DNA from: G963704535 sp963704535
Lineage (GTDB): Bacteria; Chloroflexota; Chloroflexia; Chloroflexales; Roseiflexaceae
Direction: 5' to 3'
DNA: 64,000 nt
Assembly: GCA_963704535.1 (NCBI GenBank)
Contig: OY969916.1
Coordinates: 4,526,001 to 4,590,000 of the forward strand
Translations under genes and position numbers: made by a program
In this document: positions 1 through 7,033 of the stretch, in pieces
Layout: each line of letters opens with the position of its first letter
How positions within the stretch are numbered: the stretch's first letter is position 1
Notes under the pieces: generated by a model
Seen by the model: only the letters and a program-made list of their open reading frames with translations
Told to the model about the DNA's origin: nothing
Databases searched by the model: none

Positions 1-1120
1 TGGCGCGACAGGACTCGCCGATGGTCATTAGGCGTGCCTGAGCCCATTCCTGCGCACGGTCGTGCCGCAACTGGGTCATCAAGGCGCTGTACGCCAGGAA
101 TACGAGATACATATGCCGTGTCTGGCTCTCGCCCTTCCTGAGCTGACAATCGCCCATGCCGAGATGCTGCTTCCCGTCCCGATGGAAGGTCTCCGTTCCT
201 GTCCAGCGTTTGCGATACGTCTTGAGGATGCGATGCACTTCCCAATAGGTGCGATTGGTAATCAAGATCTTGCGTGGTTCGGCATCCCGTTGCCCTTTCC
301 ACAGCACCACAATCCGCACCGTGTGCGTGACGCCCGGAATGCGAATACTTTTGGTGAAGTACCATTGCTCTTTGCCGTCGACGGTCGTTTTGCGCCGACA
401 CAGCGGTCCCAGTTCGACCTTCACCCATTCACTGGCTTTCCAGTCGCGTCCATCGACGTTGATAGTACGATTGAACTTCAGATCACCGACGTAATTGCGG
501 CCATAACCGTCGATGTGGTTGAGAATGTCGGCATGGGTGAAGTAACTATCGAAGGTGAAATCGCCCGGTATGTTCTGTTCCACGACCCAATCGACCAGTT
601 CTTGACACAGGACGGTGTGGTTCTTGAAGAGACTGCCTGTGGCGGCACAGGTGTCCTTCTTGCGAAAGCGGCGGAACTCCAGCGGATAGTGCTTGCCGGA
701 AGCGCAGACGTAGTTGGCGATCAAGTAGTCGTGGGCAATCAGGTGCCGCTTCTCAGCATGATCCCAGAACCAGCCGACATCTTCAATCAGCTTGCCGTCG
801 TGATCGATGAGGGTGTTATCAATCGCGATGACGCCATTCTTGGTGTAGTGGGTGGCAGAGTCGCGTTGCAGCAGCTCGAGGCGCCGCTGGTTGAGCGCCT
901 TTTCCTCCCACTCAACCTCAGTGATCCAGCGGTTCAGGCAGGACTGGTCTGTCGTGACTGCAAACTCGCGGTTGATACCGCTGACGGTTTTGCGTTCAGC
1001 AATGAACAGGCCGGTCAGATACTCAGCGAAGTGCTGGCGCTCGGGCTGGTTGGCAAACAGGTCTGCGTATTGGACCAGGAGGTCTTGCACGACGCTTGGG
1101 AACTCAACAATCGCTGGCAT
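1..1120 (-). CDS. IS701-family DDE transposase, 3' end beyond the window
   Basis: Cut-and-paste transposase of the IS4/IS701 superfamily, read on the minus strand from an ATG at 1120 and still open at base 1. The DDE core is visible: D101 in IAIDNTLIDHDG, D191 in GDFTFDSYFTHAD, and E310 in RWTGTETFHRDGK, with the E-six-residue-K spacing of the IS4 signature. The sequence starting at 1211 on the minus strand (CTGTAGTTTTGCAAAGTT) looks like the terminal repeat of IS701-type elements. The frame has no stop upstream of the ATG and continues into the pentapeptide-repeat gene, so a read-through fusion is possible. The plus-strand open frame over the same bases is a shadow. Confidence 0.85.
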   Translation of the reverse strand, partial: MPAIVEFPSVVQDLLVQYADLFANQPERQHFAEYLTGLFIAERKTVSGINREFAVTTDQSCLNRWITEVEWEEKALNQRRLELLQRDSATHYTKNGVIAIDNTLIDHDGKLIEDVGWFWDHAEKRHLIAHDYLIANYVCASGKHYPLEFRRFRKKDTCAATGSLFKNHTVLCQELVDWVVEQNIPGDFTFDSYFTHADILNHIDGYGRNYVGDLKFNRTINVDGRDWKASEWVKVELGPLCRRKTTVDGKEQWYFTKSIRIPGVTHTVRIVVLWKGQRDAEPRKILITNRTYWEVHRILKTYRKRWTGTETFHRDGKQHLGMGDCQLRKGESQTRHMYLVFLAYSALMTQLRHDRAQEWAQARLMTIGESCRA

Positions 1121-1211
1121 ACCCGCTCCTGGTGGTGATTCATCTGGCACGGATCCGCATGGGGCTATCCTACTACAGGAGCGCGTGTGGTTCAACTTTG
1201 CAAAACTACAG
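1..1211 (-). mobile_element. IS701-like insertion sequence (right end only)
   Basis: The element ends at about 1211, where pentapeptide-protein sequence gives way to an IS701-like terminus, and contains the transposase starting at 1120. The other end lies outside the window, so the inverted repeat and target duplication cannot be checked. The boundary is inferred from the loss of the usual pentapeptide-protein tail after SRYDGRFN. Confidence 0.65.
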
Positions 1212-2197
1212 TTAAAACGGCCATCATAGCGGCTACCATCTGACATCTTCGCTCCCCATAGACGTTGTATTAGAGCGAGTTGCGCGTGGGTCGTCCCTTC
1301 CGCCCCTTCCAGGTCAGCCTTTCTCAGGTCAGCCCAATCCAGGTCGGCCCCTTCCAGGTCGGTCCCTTCTAACGTGGCCTCTCGCAGATTGGCATTGTAC
1401 AGCTTGGCCTCGCGCAGGTTGGCCTCACGCAGGTTGGCCTTGTACAGGTTGGCCCAACGCAGGTCAGCCCCCGGCAGGTTAGCCTCCGCTAAGTAGGCCC
1501 CTTCCAGGTCGGCCTCGTACAGGTCCGCCCCTTCCAACTTGGCCTTGAATAGCCTGGCCCCTTGCAGACTAGCTTCTTGCAGGACGGCCCCTTGCAGACT
1601 AGCTTCGTGCAGGACGGCCTTTTGCAGGCTGGCTCCAAACAAGATGGCCTTTTGCAGGTTGGCCCCATCCAGGCTGGCCCCGTCCAGCTTGGCGTTGAAC
1701 AAGTCGGCTCCTCGCAAGTCGGCCCCACTCAGTTCGGCCCCACTCAGGTCTGCCGCAGCTAGGTTGGCCTCTTGCAGAGAGCCGTCCTTAACCCATCCGT
1801 GCGCCGACAAATGCCGGAGTGCTCGCAGTGCAATTCCGTTATTTGGATTGCCTATCTCGCGGATGAGCTGCTCTCTCAACTGCTCTTTCGCTTGTTGTTC
1901 GGCGAGCCGCTTACGTTCTGCTGCCTCTCGCTCGGCCCGCCGCTCGTTCAGCCTGTCGATGATAAGCACCGTCACCACGATGCTCACCAGTTCCGCAGTG
2001 ACGTTGGCGTAGAAATCTCTGAATATATTGTTGACCAACGTGTCTGTATTGGGGGGCCACGCACACCCCTCTTCGCAGTATTGATTGACGTAGCCCCCTA
2101 TCCCAAGCACCACCGCAAGCACCAACAATCCAAACGCAAACTTTCGGACCTCTGACAGTGCTTGGAACCGACGCCAGAAATTATGTAGTCGCGTCAT
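1212..2197 (-). CDS. Membrane-anchored pentapeptide-repeat protein, C-terminus replaced by IS701 element
   Basis: The protein starts at an ATG at 2197 (MTRLHNFWRRFQ). It has a membrane segment near residues 20-38, a second near residues 68-85 (ELVSIVVTVLIIDRL), a charged coiled coil (ERRAEREAAERKR), then about 28 pentapeptide repeats of the A(D/N/S)Lxx type. Pentapeptide repeats fold as a right-handed quadrilateral beta-helix; the role of this two-TM class is unknown. The tail SDGSRYDGRFN is a common ending of the family but is interrupted by the IS at about 1212. Translation would continue without a stop through about 31 IS-derived codons into the transposase. The 15-bp coding periodicity gives several spurious frames on both strands. 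Confidence 0.8.
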
Positions 2198-2290
2198 ATC
2201 ATCACCCCGTTGCAGATGACTACGCAATTGGTTCAATCAGGGTTACAGACACGATTGTATCACGCGGGGCAAGGTTTTAGAACGCAGAAA

Positions 2291-2308
2291 AGCCCTCCGA
2301 AGAGGGCT
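2291..2308. terminator. Short GC hairpin
   Basis: AGCCCTC and GAGGGCT form a 7-bp stem with a 4-base loop. It lies between the pentapeptide gene and a second, stronger hairpin. It may be a terminator or part of a structured leader; there is no clear T-run. Confidence 0.35.
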
Positions 2309-2338
2309 TCGACGGCGCTAATAGTGGTGAGAAGTACC

Positions 2339-2382
2339 AAAAAGGCGGGTCTCCTGTGCAAGAAACCCGCCTTTTGTATTTT
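2339..2382. terminator. Intrinsic terminator, probably bidirectional
   Basis: AAAAGGCGGGT pairs with ACCCGCCTTTT (11 bp) and T-rich sequence follows on the plus strand. On the minus strand it closes the small peptide frame at 2382-2459. It fits a rho-independent terminator. Confidence 0.65.
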
Positions 2383-2612
2383 TAGGTTCTGTGCTGTGCC
2401 CGACCACCGACCACTATAGCCCAGTGAACAATAACGTTAGTTATAATCCCTGTAGCCATAGACACCACCTCCCCGTAATATACAAATATACAGGAAACGA
2501 CCAACATTAAGACCATCACTAGCATTTCAAGCCAAGATGAACGGCCATAGTGGTCGGTGTTTTGCGGTGTCGGGACCCGTTTCCGGGCACAATCCAGAAC
2601 CTACAACTATAT
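2380..2612. repeat. Imperfect inverted repeat of about 230 bp
   Basis: The left arm (about 2383-2421) carries TAGGTTCTG, TGTGCCC and CCGACCACTATAGCC. The right arm (about 2543-2608) carries the reverse complements of these words in order, with extra bases between them. The centre holds the small peptide candidate. The layout resembles a MITE-like or structured-RNA locus; its class is unknown. Confidence 0.4.
2382..2459 (-). CDS. Possible 25-residue hydrophobic peptide
   Basis: A tiny minus-strand frame (MATGIITNVIV...) follows a good ribosome site (GGGGAGGT, about 7 bases before the ATG) and ends just before a strong hairpin at 2339-2375. A short hydrophobic peptide with its own terminator resembles type I toxin or leader-peptide genes, but I recognise no family. 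It lies inside an imperfect inverted repeat, so it could also be chance. Confidence 0.2.
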   Translation of the reverse strand: MATGIITNVIVHWAIVVGGRAQHRT

Positions 2613-2922
2613 TATAGCACAATAAGCCGCCCAGTGAAACGAGCGCACCATAAAGAGCGCCGGTGGTGTCGGCTCTGTGAGGTTACAATCCGAACGGCCA
2701 GAACAGCCCAATTATAGCTGAGAGCAGAAAGGTTGATCCATCCAAAACCCTGCTATGAAAAGCCAAATTGCCTCACAAATGAGGATCAATCATTCTGCCC
2801 GCCGCTATAGTCTGCGAACCGTAAATAACAATAAGTGCTGTGTTGGTAGGACGGCCGGCGCGTTGCTTGGAGTGGCGCTTTGAGCTTCCTCCGACTGCGC
2901 TGCCTCCGCTGTCTCAGCGGCC

Positions 2923-3123
2923 TCATCCTGCTCTAGCCCCGCCTTGCAGTGCAGTCTTGGCAGGTTCTCGCGCCCTCCATTCCTGGCCGGCGAGGTAGGC
3001 TTCGAGGGAGACGCCGTAGCGGTAAGCTTTGCCCTTCGGAGCGTCCTCTTTCAGTGAAAATCCCTTTGAGAAGCCCAAAATAGTCTCCTTTGGCATTGGA
3101 ATGCGATCTGAGAAAACCACCAC
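2923..3123 (-). CDS. Hypothetical protein fragment
   Basis: A 66-codon minus-strand frame contains a protein-like stretch (KGKAYRYGVSLEAYLAG) and a possible second start at MPKETILGF. No family is recognised and no ribosome site stands out. It lies between the inverted repeat and the IS110 element and may be a remnant. Confidence 0.2.
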   Translation of the reverse strand: MVVFSDRIPMPKETILGFSKGFSLKEDAPKGKAYRYGVSLEAYLAGQEWRAREPAKTALQGGARAG

Positions 3124-3189
3124 CAGCTAATGGCCTAATTTCACACGAATGCTCCATAGCGCAAGCGCCACCACCACGAATGAAAATAC

Positions 3190-4640
3190 TGTGCTATCCT
3201 CACTTCAGACCATGTGCGTGTCAGACGTCGACAACGATCTGGTGCCGGGGAGTCCGGGCACGAATGTGATCTAGCGCCTGTAGGTATCACCGTCTGTTGC
3301 CCCATCTTTTTGGGAGCACGCAAGGGAAACTCTTACTTGTTGACCCAGGCGCTCCGTGCATGGTCACGTTGCAAGGAGGTCAGGATGCACATCTTGTATC
3401 AGCGCTGTTGTGGTTTGGACGTGCATAAACAGCGGGTCAGCGCCTGCTTGTTACTGCCGGGCAATGATCGTCGTCAGCAGAAGGTTGCACGCTCCTTTGG
3501 GACCACCACCAGCCAACTCCAAGCCCTCAAGGAGTGGTTAGTCGCAGCAGACTGCACTCACGTCGCCATGGAAAGCACCGGGCCATACTGGAAACCAGTC
3601 TACAACATCTTGGAAGACAGCTTTACTCTGATCCTGGCGAATGCCCAACACATTAAGGCCCTACCAGGACGCAAGACCGATGTTGGTGATGCCGAATGGA
3701 TTGCAGATCTGCTCCAGCATGGTCTGATACGCAGTAGTTTCATTCCATCGCGACCCCTGCGTGAACTGCGCGAACTGACCCGCTATCGCAAAACCTTGAT
3801 CCAAGAACGCTCCGCAGAAATCAACCGGGTGCAGAAAGTGCTGGAGGGAGCCAATATCAAACTCGGCTCAGTCGCAACCAATGTTTTGGGGGTGTCTGGA
3901 CGGGCGATGCTGGATGCGCTGGTCAACGGCACCACAGATAGTAACGTTTTAGCCGACTTGGCTCAGGGCAGGTTGCGCAAGAAGATACCCGAACTCCAAG
4001 CCGCCTTGAACGGGCTGATCGCAGATCATCAACGCTTCGTGCTGGGCCAACAGTTAGCGCATATTGATAGTTTGAACGCGATGATCGTCACGTGCAGCGC
4101 TGAGATAGAGCAGCGCTTTGCCGACCATCAGGAGCTGATCAGACGGCTCTGCACGATACCGGGGGTCGGGCAACGAACAGCCGAAACGCTGCTGGCAGAG
4201 ATTGGTACGGATATGAGTTGCTTTCCGAGTGCCAAACATCTGGCCTCCTGGGCTGGTTTGTGTCCAGGCAATCACGAGAGCGCGGGGAAGCGTAAATCAG
4301 GCAAAACGCGCAAAGGCAGCCGCTGGTTGCGGGAAGCGTTAGTAGAGGCGGCACGAGCTGCGGCACGAACCCGCACCACCTACTTGGCAGCCCAATATCA
4401 TCGTTTAGCTGCACGACGAGGCGGTAACAAGGCCGCCGTGGCGGTCGCACAGTACGATTCTGGTCATCAGCTATCATCTCATCCGTGATGGAGGCGAGTA
4501 CGAAGATTTGGGGGCGACGTACTACGACGAAATGGATCGCGAGCGAGTTCAGCGGCGTTTAGTGCGCCGTCTTGAAGCGATGGGCTGTCGGGTCACGCTC
4601 GAACCAGACCAGCCGGCAGCAACAGCATAACGCTTCACAG
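3190..4640 (+). mobile_element. IS110-family element (limits approximate)
   Basis: The transposase is preceded by about 190 non-coding bases (3190-3384) containing a GC hairpin at 3242-3261. In IS110-type elements the non-coding end encodes the bridge RNA, so this is where one would look for it. Such elements lack long inverted repeats, so exact ends cannot be called. Confidence 0.5.
3385..4630 (+). pseudogene. IS110-family transposase with a late frameshift
   Basis: DEDD recombinase of IS110-type elements, which acts with an element-encoded bridge RNA. The ATG at 3385 follows AAGGAGG. The RuvC-like half is complete: CGLDVHKQRVS (D), AMESTGPYW (E) and GRKTDVGDAEWIADLL (two D). The Tnp_20 half has PGVGQRTAETLLAEIG and LASWAGLCPGNHESAGKRKSG, which contains the expected catalytic serine. 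The first frame stops at 4488. At about 4450-4457 one extra base separates it from the usual tail (HTILVISYHLIRDGG), which continues in the next frame to a stop at 4628-4630. This is either a damaged copy or a sequence error. Confidence 0.8.
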
Positions 4641-4983
4641 TTGACAATTGATAACCCCAACGATGGCTCCTTCTGGTCTGCCGATGCTGGACGGAGGTGG
4701 GTCTGGAGAGGGTGTGTGCATTGGAAGAGGTTATTGCACCCCAAACGCCCTGCACAACCCGTATTTTCAAGGGAATAGTTGCTATACCCCATCAACCCCT
4801 CCGGCAGATCGAGCGGCCCTTGGGGTGCTGCGGCCTGCCTGGCGCTGTTCGCCGCGATCGAGGAGGTGCGTCGCGAGACGGCCGCCGGCAGCGTCTTCGC
4901 CGAGGCTGGCCGCAAGGCCTCATCGCCAGATTTGACGATGGGTGCCGGCGCCGGGCAACACAGAGAATACTAGAAAGTATTAG

Positions 4984-5019
4984 GGAATTGTACGCAAACG
5001 CGCGTTTGCGTACAGTTCC
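4984..5019. repeat. 36-bp near-perfect palindrome
   Basis: The inner 26 bases (4989-5014) form a perfect palindrome, TGTACGCAAACG - CG - CGTTTGCGTACA. GGAA and TTCC extend the arms past one T/G mismatch. It could be a recombinase core site or a regulator site; no adjacent gene explains it. Confidence 0.6.
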
Positions 5020-5034
5020 GAGTAGCTCACACGG

Positions 5035-5066
5035 ATCGAGAACGACCAGGAGTGGTCATTCTCGAT
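5035..5066. repeat. Inverted repeat with 14-bp arms and 4-base loop
   Basis: ATCGAGAACGACCA and TGGTCATTCTCGAT pair with one mismatch around GGAG. It lies 16 bp from the larger palindrome, and the two together look like a recombination or replication module or a strong RNA hairpin. Confidence 0.55.
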
Positions 5067-5173
5067 GGTCTGATGCGAGTGATCTATCCAGTACATGCGC
5101 TGGAGGTGTGGCTACGATAGTGGCATCAGAGAGGGCTATTCCGTGACAACGCCGCTGGTGTGGTAAGGGCCAA

Positions 5174-5210
5174 AGAGGAGCCACCCAAGTAGGGCGGCTC
5201 CTCTGTTTTA
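5174..5210. terminator. Intrinsic terminator
   Basis: AGAGGAGCC pairs with GGCTCCTCT, the stem continues inward with CCC/GGG, and GTTTTA follows on the plus strand. It lies just outside the 3' end of the group II intron. Confidence 0.65.
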
Positions 5211-5225
5211 TACTCCGTCGTCGAT

Positions 5226-6980
5226 TGCCGGGTAAGGAGGCGATGTTGCCACCGCCCCCTCCCCTCAGAACGGCACGTGAAAGTTTCCCTTCATGCCGCT
5301 CAAGCCACTCAAACGCCCTTCTCAGGACGCGGTTTCACCACTTCTAATCCCTGGCTGTGTACTTTCCTGTGACATTCTGGGTGGAGCAACACACGGTTTT
5401 CTGCCCTGTCCGTGCCGCCTTTTGTTCGCCAGGTGATGTGATGGTTGTGCCATCCCGTCACCTCAGTGATCTTCTGGTTGCACACCGGGCAGATACCCTG
5501 TTGTTCTTTCCAGAGGTACAGCAGCTTCCGTCTTCCGCTGAGTTTGTCTGCCATTTTGAGCCCCAGGCGCTCTTCAAAGTAGACTTCCCACCTCGGATCA
5601 TACGGATTTGCCGGCCCTCGGATTTTTGTGTGCCGTTTGATCGGCACACGTGCGGCTTGGATTAGCCGGATCGGTCGTGTTGTGTTGTTCGTATCGGCTA
5701 CCTCGCCGCTGAACACCCAGTGGTTGCCACCGACTGTGTGGAAGTAGCGTTGCTTGATCCATCGGTGGCCCTTTCCGGGATGTCTCCGTTTTGCCCACCA
5801 CCATAGGCTCTTGGTAATTGCGTGGTCCACGGTCGCAAAAACACGCTTGCTGACGACGTGCCGGTGGTAGTTTGTCCAGCCGCGGATCAGCGGGTTGAGA
5901 AGAGTGATGAGTTGTCCCGCCGTCGTCTGCTTGTGTGCCTTGATTGTTTTTCGGACATTTGCCAGAAACGTTTTCACGCTCTTCTGCGACGGTGTTATGA
6001 GCAGCTTGCCATGGTATTTGCGCACCGTCTGTCCGAGAAAGTCAAATCCGTCCTCGATATGTACGATACGGGTTTTGTCGGCGGCGAGTTCGAGCCCTCG
6101 GTCTCGTAAGAATGCTTCTACCAGGGGCTTTACCTGGTTGTGAAACAGTTCATACGAGTGGCCCGTGATGATGAAATCGTCCGCAAATCGTACAAGGTTG
6201 ACCTTGGCGCTCGGAGAACGATAGGGCATTTTGGGAAACTGTGTTTGCAGCATCCGTTCGAGCCCATCCAAGGTGAAGTTGGCTAGCACCGGGGAGCAAA
6301 TTCCCCCTTGTGGTGTGCCTTCTTCGGTTGGGTGGAGGACCTGCTGATCCATGTACCCCGCCTTCAGCCATGCCCGGAGGATCGGTCGTTCGATTGGAAT
6401 GTGGGCTTCGAGCCAGTCATGGCTGATCCGGTCGAAGCACGAGCGTATGTCACCGTCGAGCACCCACTGCGCGGCGTTCGTGCGGCTCAGAATGATATGG
6501 CATTGTTCAATCGCATCCGCTGGCGAACGTTCTCTCCTGAACCCGTAGGAGTTCAGGTCGGCAGTTGTTTCGGCGATCGGGTCGAGCGCGAGCAGGTAGA
6601 GAGCTTGCATGGCGCGGTCGTGCATCGTCGGGATACCCAACGGCCGCTTCTTCCCGTTGCTTTTCGGAATGTACAGGCGCCTCAAGGGAGCTGAACGGTA
6701 GCCGCGTTGCTGGAGGGTCTGTACGGCGCTTGCTTTTGCCGCTGGTGATGACCAGGTGATCCGGTCGATGCCGGGTGTGTGTTTGCCAGGGTTTTCGGTC
6801 ACTCGTCGGACGGCAAGTGCTTTGCCGCTAAACGAGCGGGTCAGCAGCCGTTGTAAGGCTTTCACCTTACCCCAGCGGCCAGGCTGTGTTGCCTTCACGA
6901 TACGCGCTTGGAGCCGACGCACGTTGTGATGGACCTTTTGCCAATCGATGGCATGCCAGTCCAGGGGTTTGCGTAGCAAC
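5226..6980 (-). mobile_element. Group II intron, 5' domains missing
   Basis: Reading the minus strand, the maturase frame is followed by a typical domain V at 5264-5301. It begins GAGC (the catalytic AGC triad) and has a stem capped by a GAAA tetraloop. A domain VI-like hairpin follows, and the 3' end is near 5226-5230. Upstream of the maturase there is no room for domains I-III, because a Tn3-family terminus begins at 6981. The intron is therefore a 5'-truncated copy and should not self-splice. Confidence 0.7.
5309..6979 (-). CDS. ltrA: Group II intron reverse transcriptase/maturase with HNH endonuclease
   Basis: A multifunctional intron protein. It has an N-terminal RT0 region (AIDWQKVHHNVRRLQ), a reverse-transcriptase core with FADD in place of YADD (LVRFADDFIITGH), a maturase X region (PLIRGWTNYHRHV), and a C-terminal HNH nuclease with CPVC, HNHH and HPECHRKVH. 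The length of about 556 residues is normal. The frame begins at a TTG at 6979 with no good ribosome site, and upstream codons remain open into the Tn3 terminal repeat. The native start was therefore probably removed when the transposon end arrived. The protein could still act in trans if expressed. Confidence 0.85.
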   Translation of the reverse strand: MLRKPLDWHAIDWQKVHHNVRRLQARIVKATQPGRWGKVKALQRLLTRSFSGKALAVRRVTENPGKHTPGIDRITWSSPAAKASAVQTLQQRGYRSAPLRRLYIPKSNGKKRPLGIPTMHDRAMQALYLLALDPIAETTADLNSYGFRRERSPADAIEQCHIILSRTNAAQWVLDGDIRSCFDRISHDWLEAHIPIERPILRAWLKAGYMDQQVLHPTEEGTPQGGICSPVLANFTLDGLERMLQTQFPKMPYRSPSAKVNLVRFADDFIITGHSYELFHNQVKPLVEAFLRDRGLELAADKTRIVHIEDGFDFLGQTVRKYHGKLLITPSQKSVKTFLANVRKTIKAHKQTTAGQLITLLNPLIRGWTNYHRHVVSKRVFATVDHAITKSLWWWAKRRHPGKGHRWIKQRYFHTVGGNHWVFSGEVADTNNTTRPIRLIQAARVPIKRHTKIRGPANPYDPRWEVYFEERLGLKMADKLSGRRKLLYLWKEQQGICPVCNQKITEVTGWHNHHITWRTKGGTDRAENRVLLHPECHRKVHSQGLEVVKPRPEKGV

Positions 6981-7018
6981 GGGGCAGAAAACGCCCTTAA
7001 ACGAGATCGTGTATACTT
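6981..7018 (+). repeat. Terminal inverted repeat of the Tn3-family transposon
   Basis: The sequence starts GGGGCAGAAAACG and continues CCCTTAAACGAGATCG. Tn3-family ends characteristically begin GGGG and contain GAAAACG. It sits 16 bases past the tnpA stop, where the tnpA-proximal end belongs. The partner end was not found; a weak match to the inner part occurs at 11265-11287. Confidence 0.6.
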
Positions 7019-7033
7019 TTGAACCTGCTACCC

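Larger units (their letters stand above)
4641..5173. other. Gene-free stretch between IS110 element and group II intron
   Basis: No recognisable gene. Short open frames around 4780-4970 encode alanine-rich sequence that matches no family I know. The notable content is two strong palindromes at 4984-5019 and 5035-5066. Confidence 0.4.

Noticed and set aside
62..1138. Plus-strand open frame of 358 codons
   Set aside because: It is the antisense shadow of the IS701 transposase, whose DDE motifs are clear on the minus strand.
1300..1790. Short-period repeats that look like a tandem array or CRISPR
   Set aside because: The period is 15 bp and encodes pentapeptide repeats in frame; there are no spacers.
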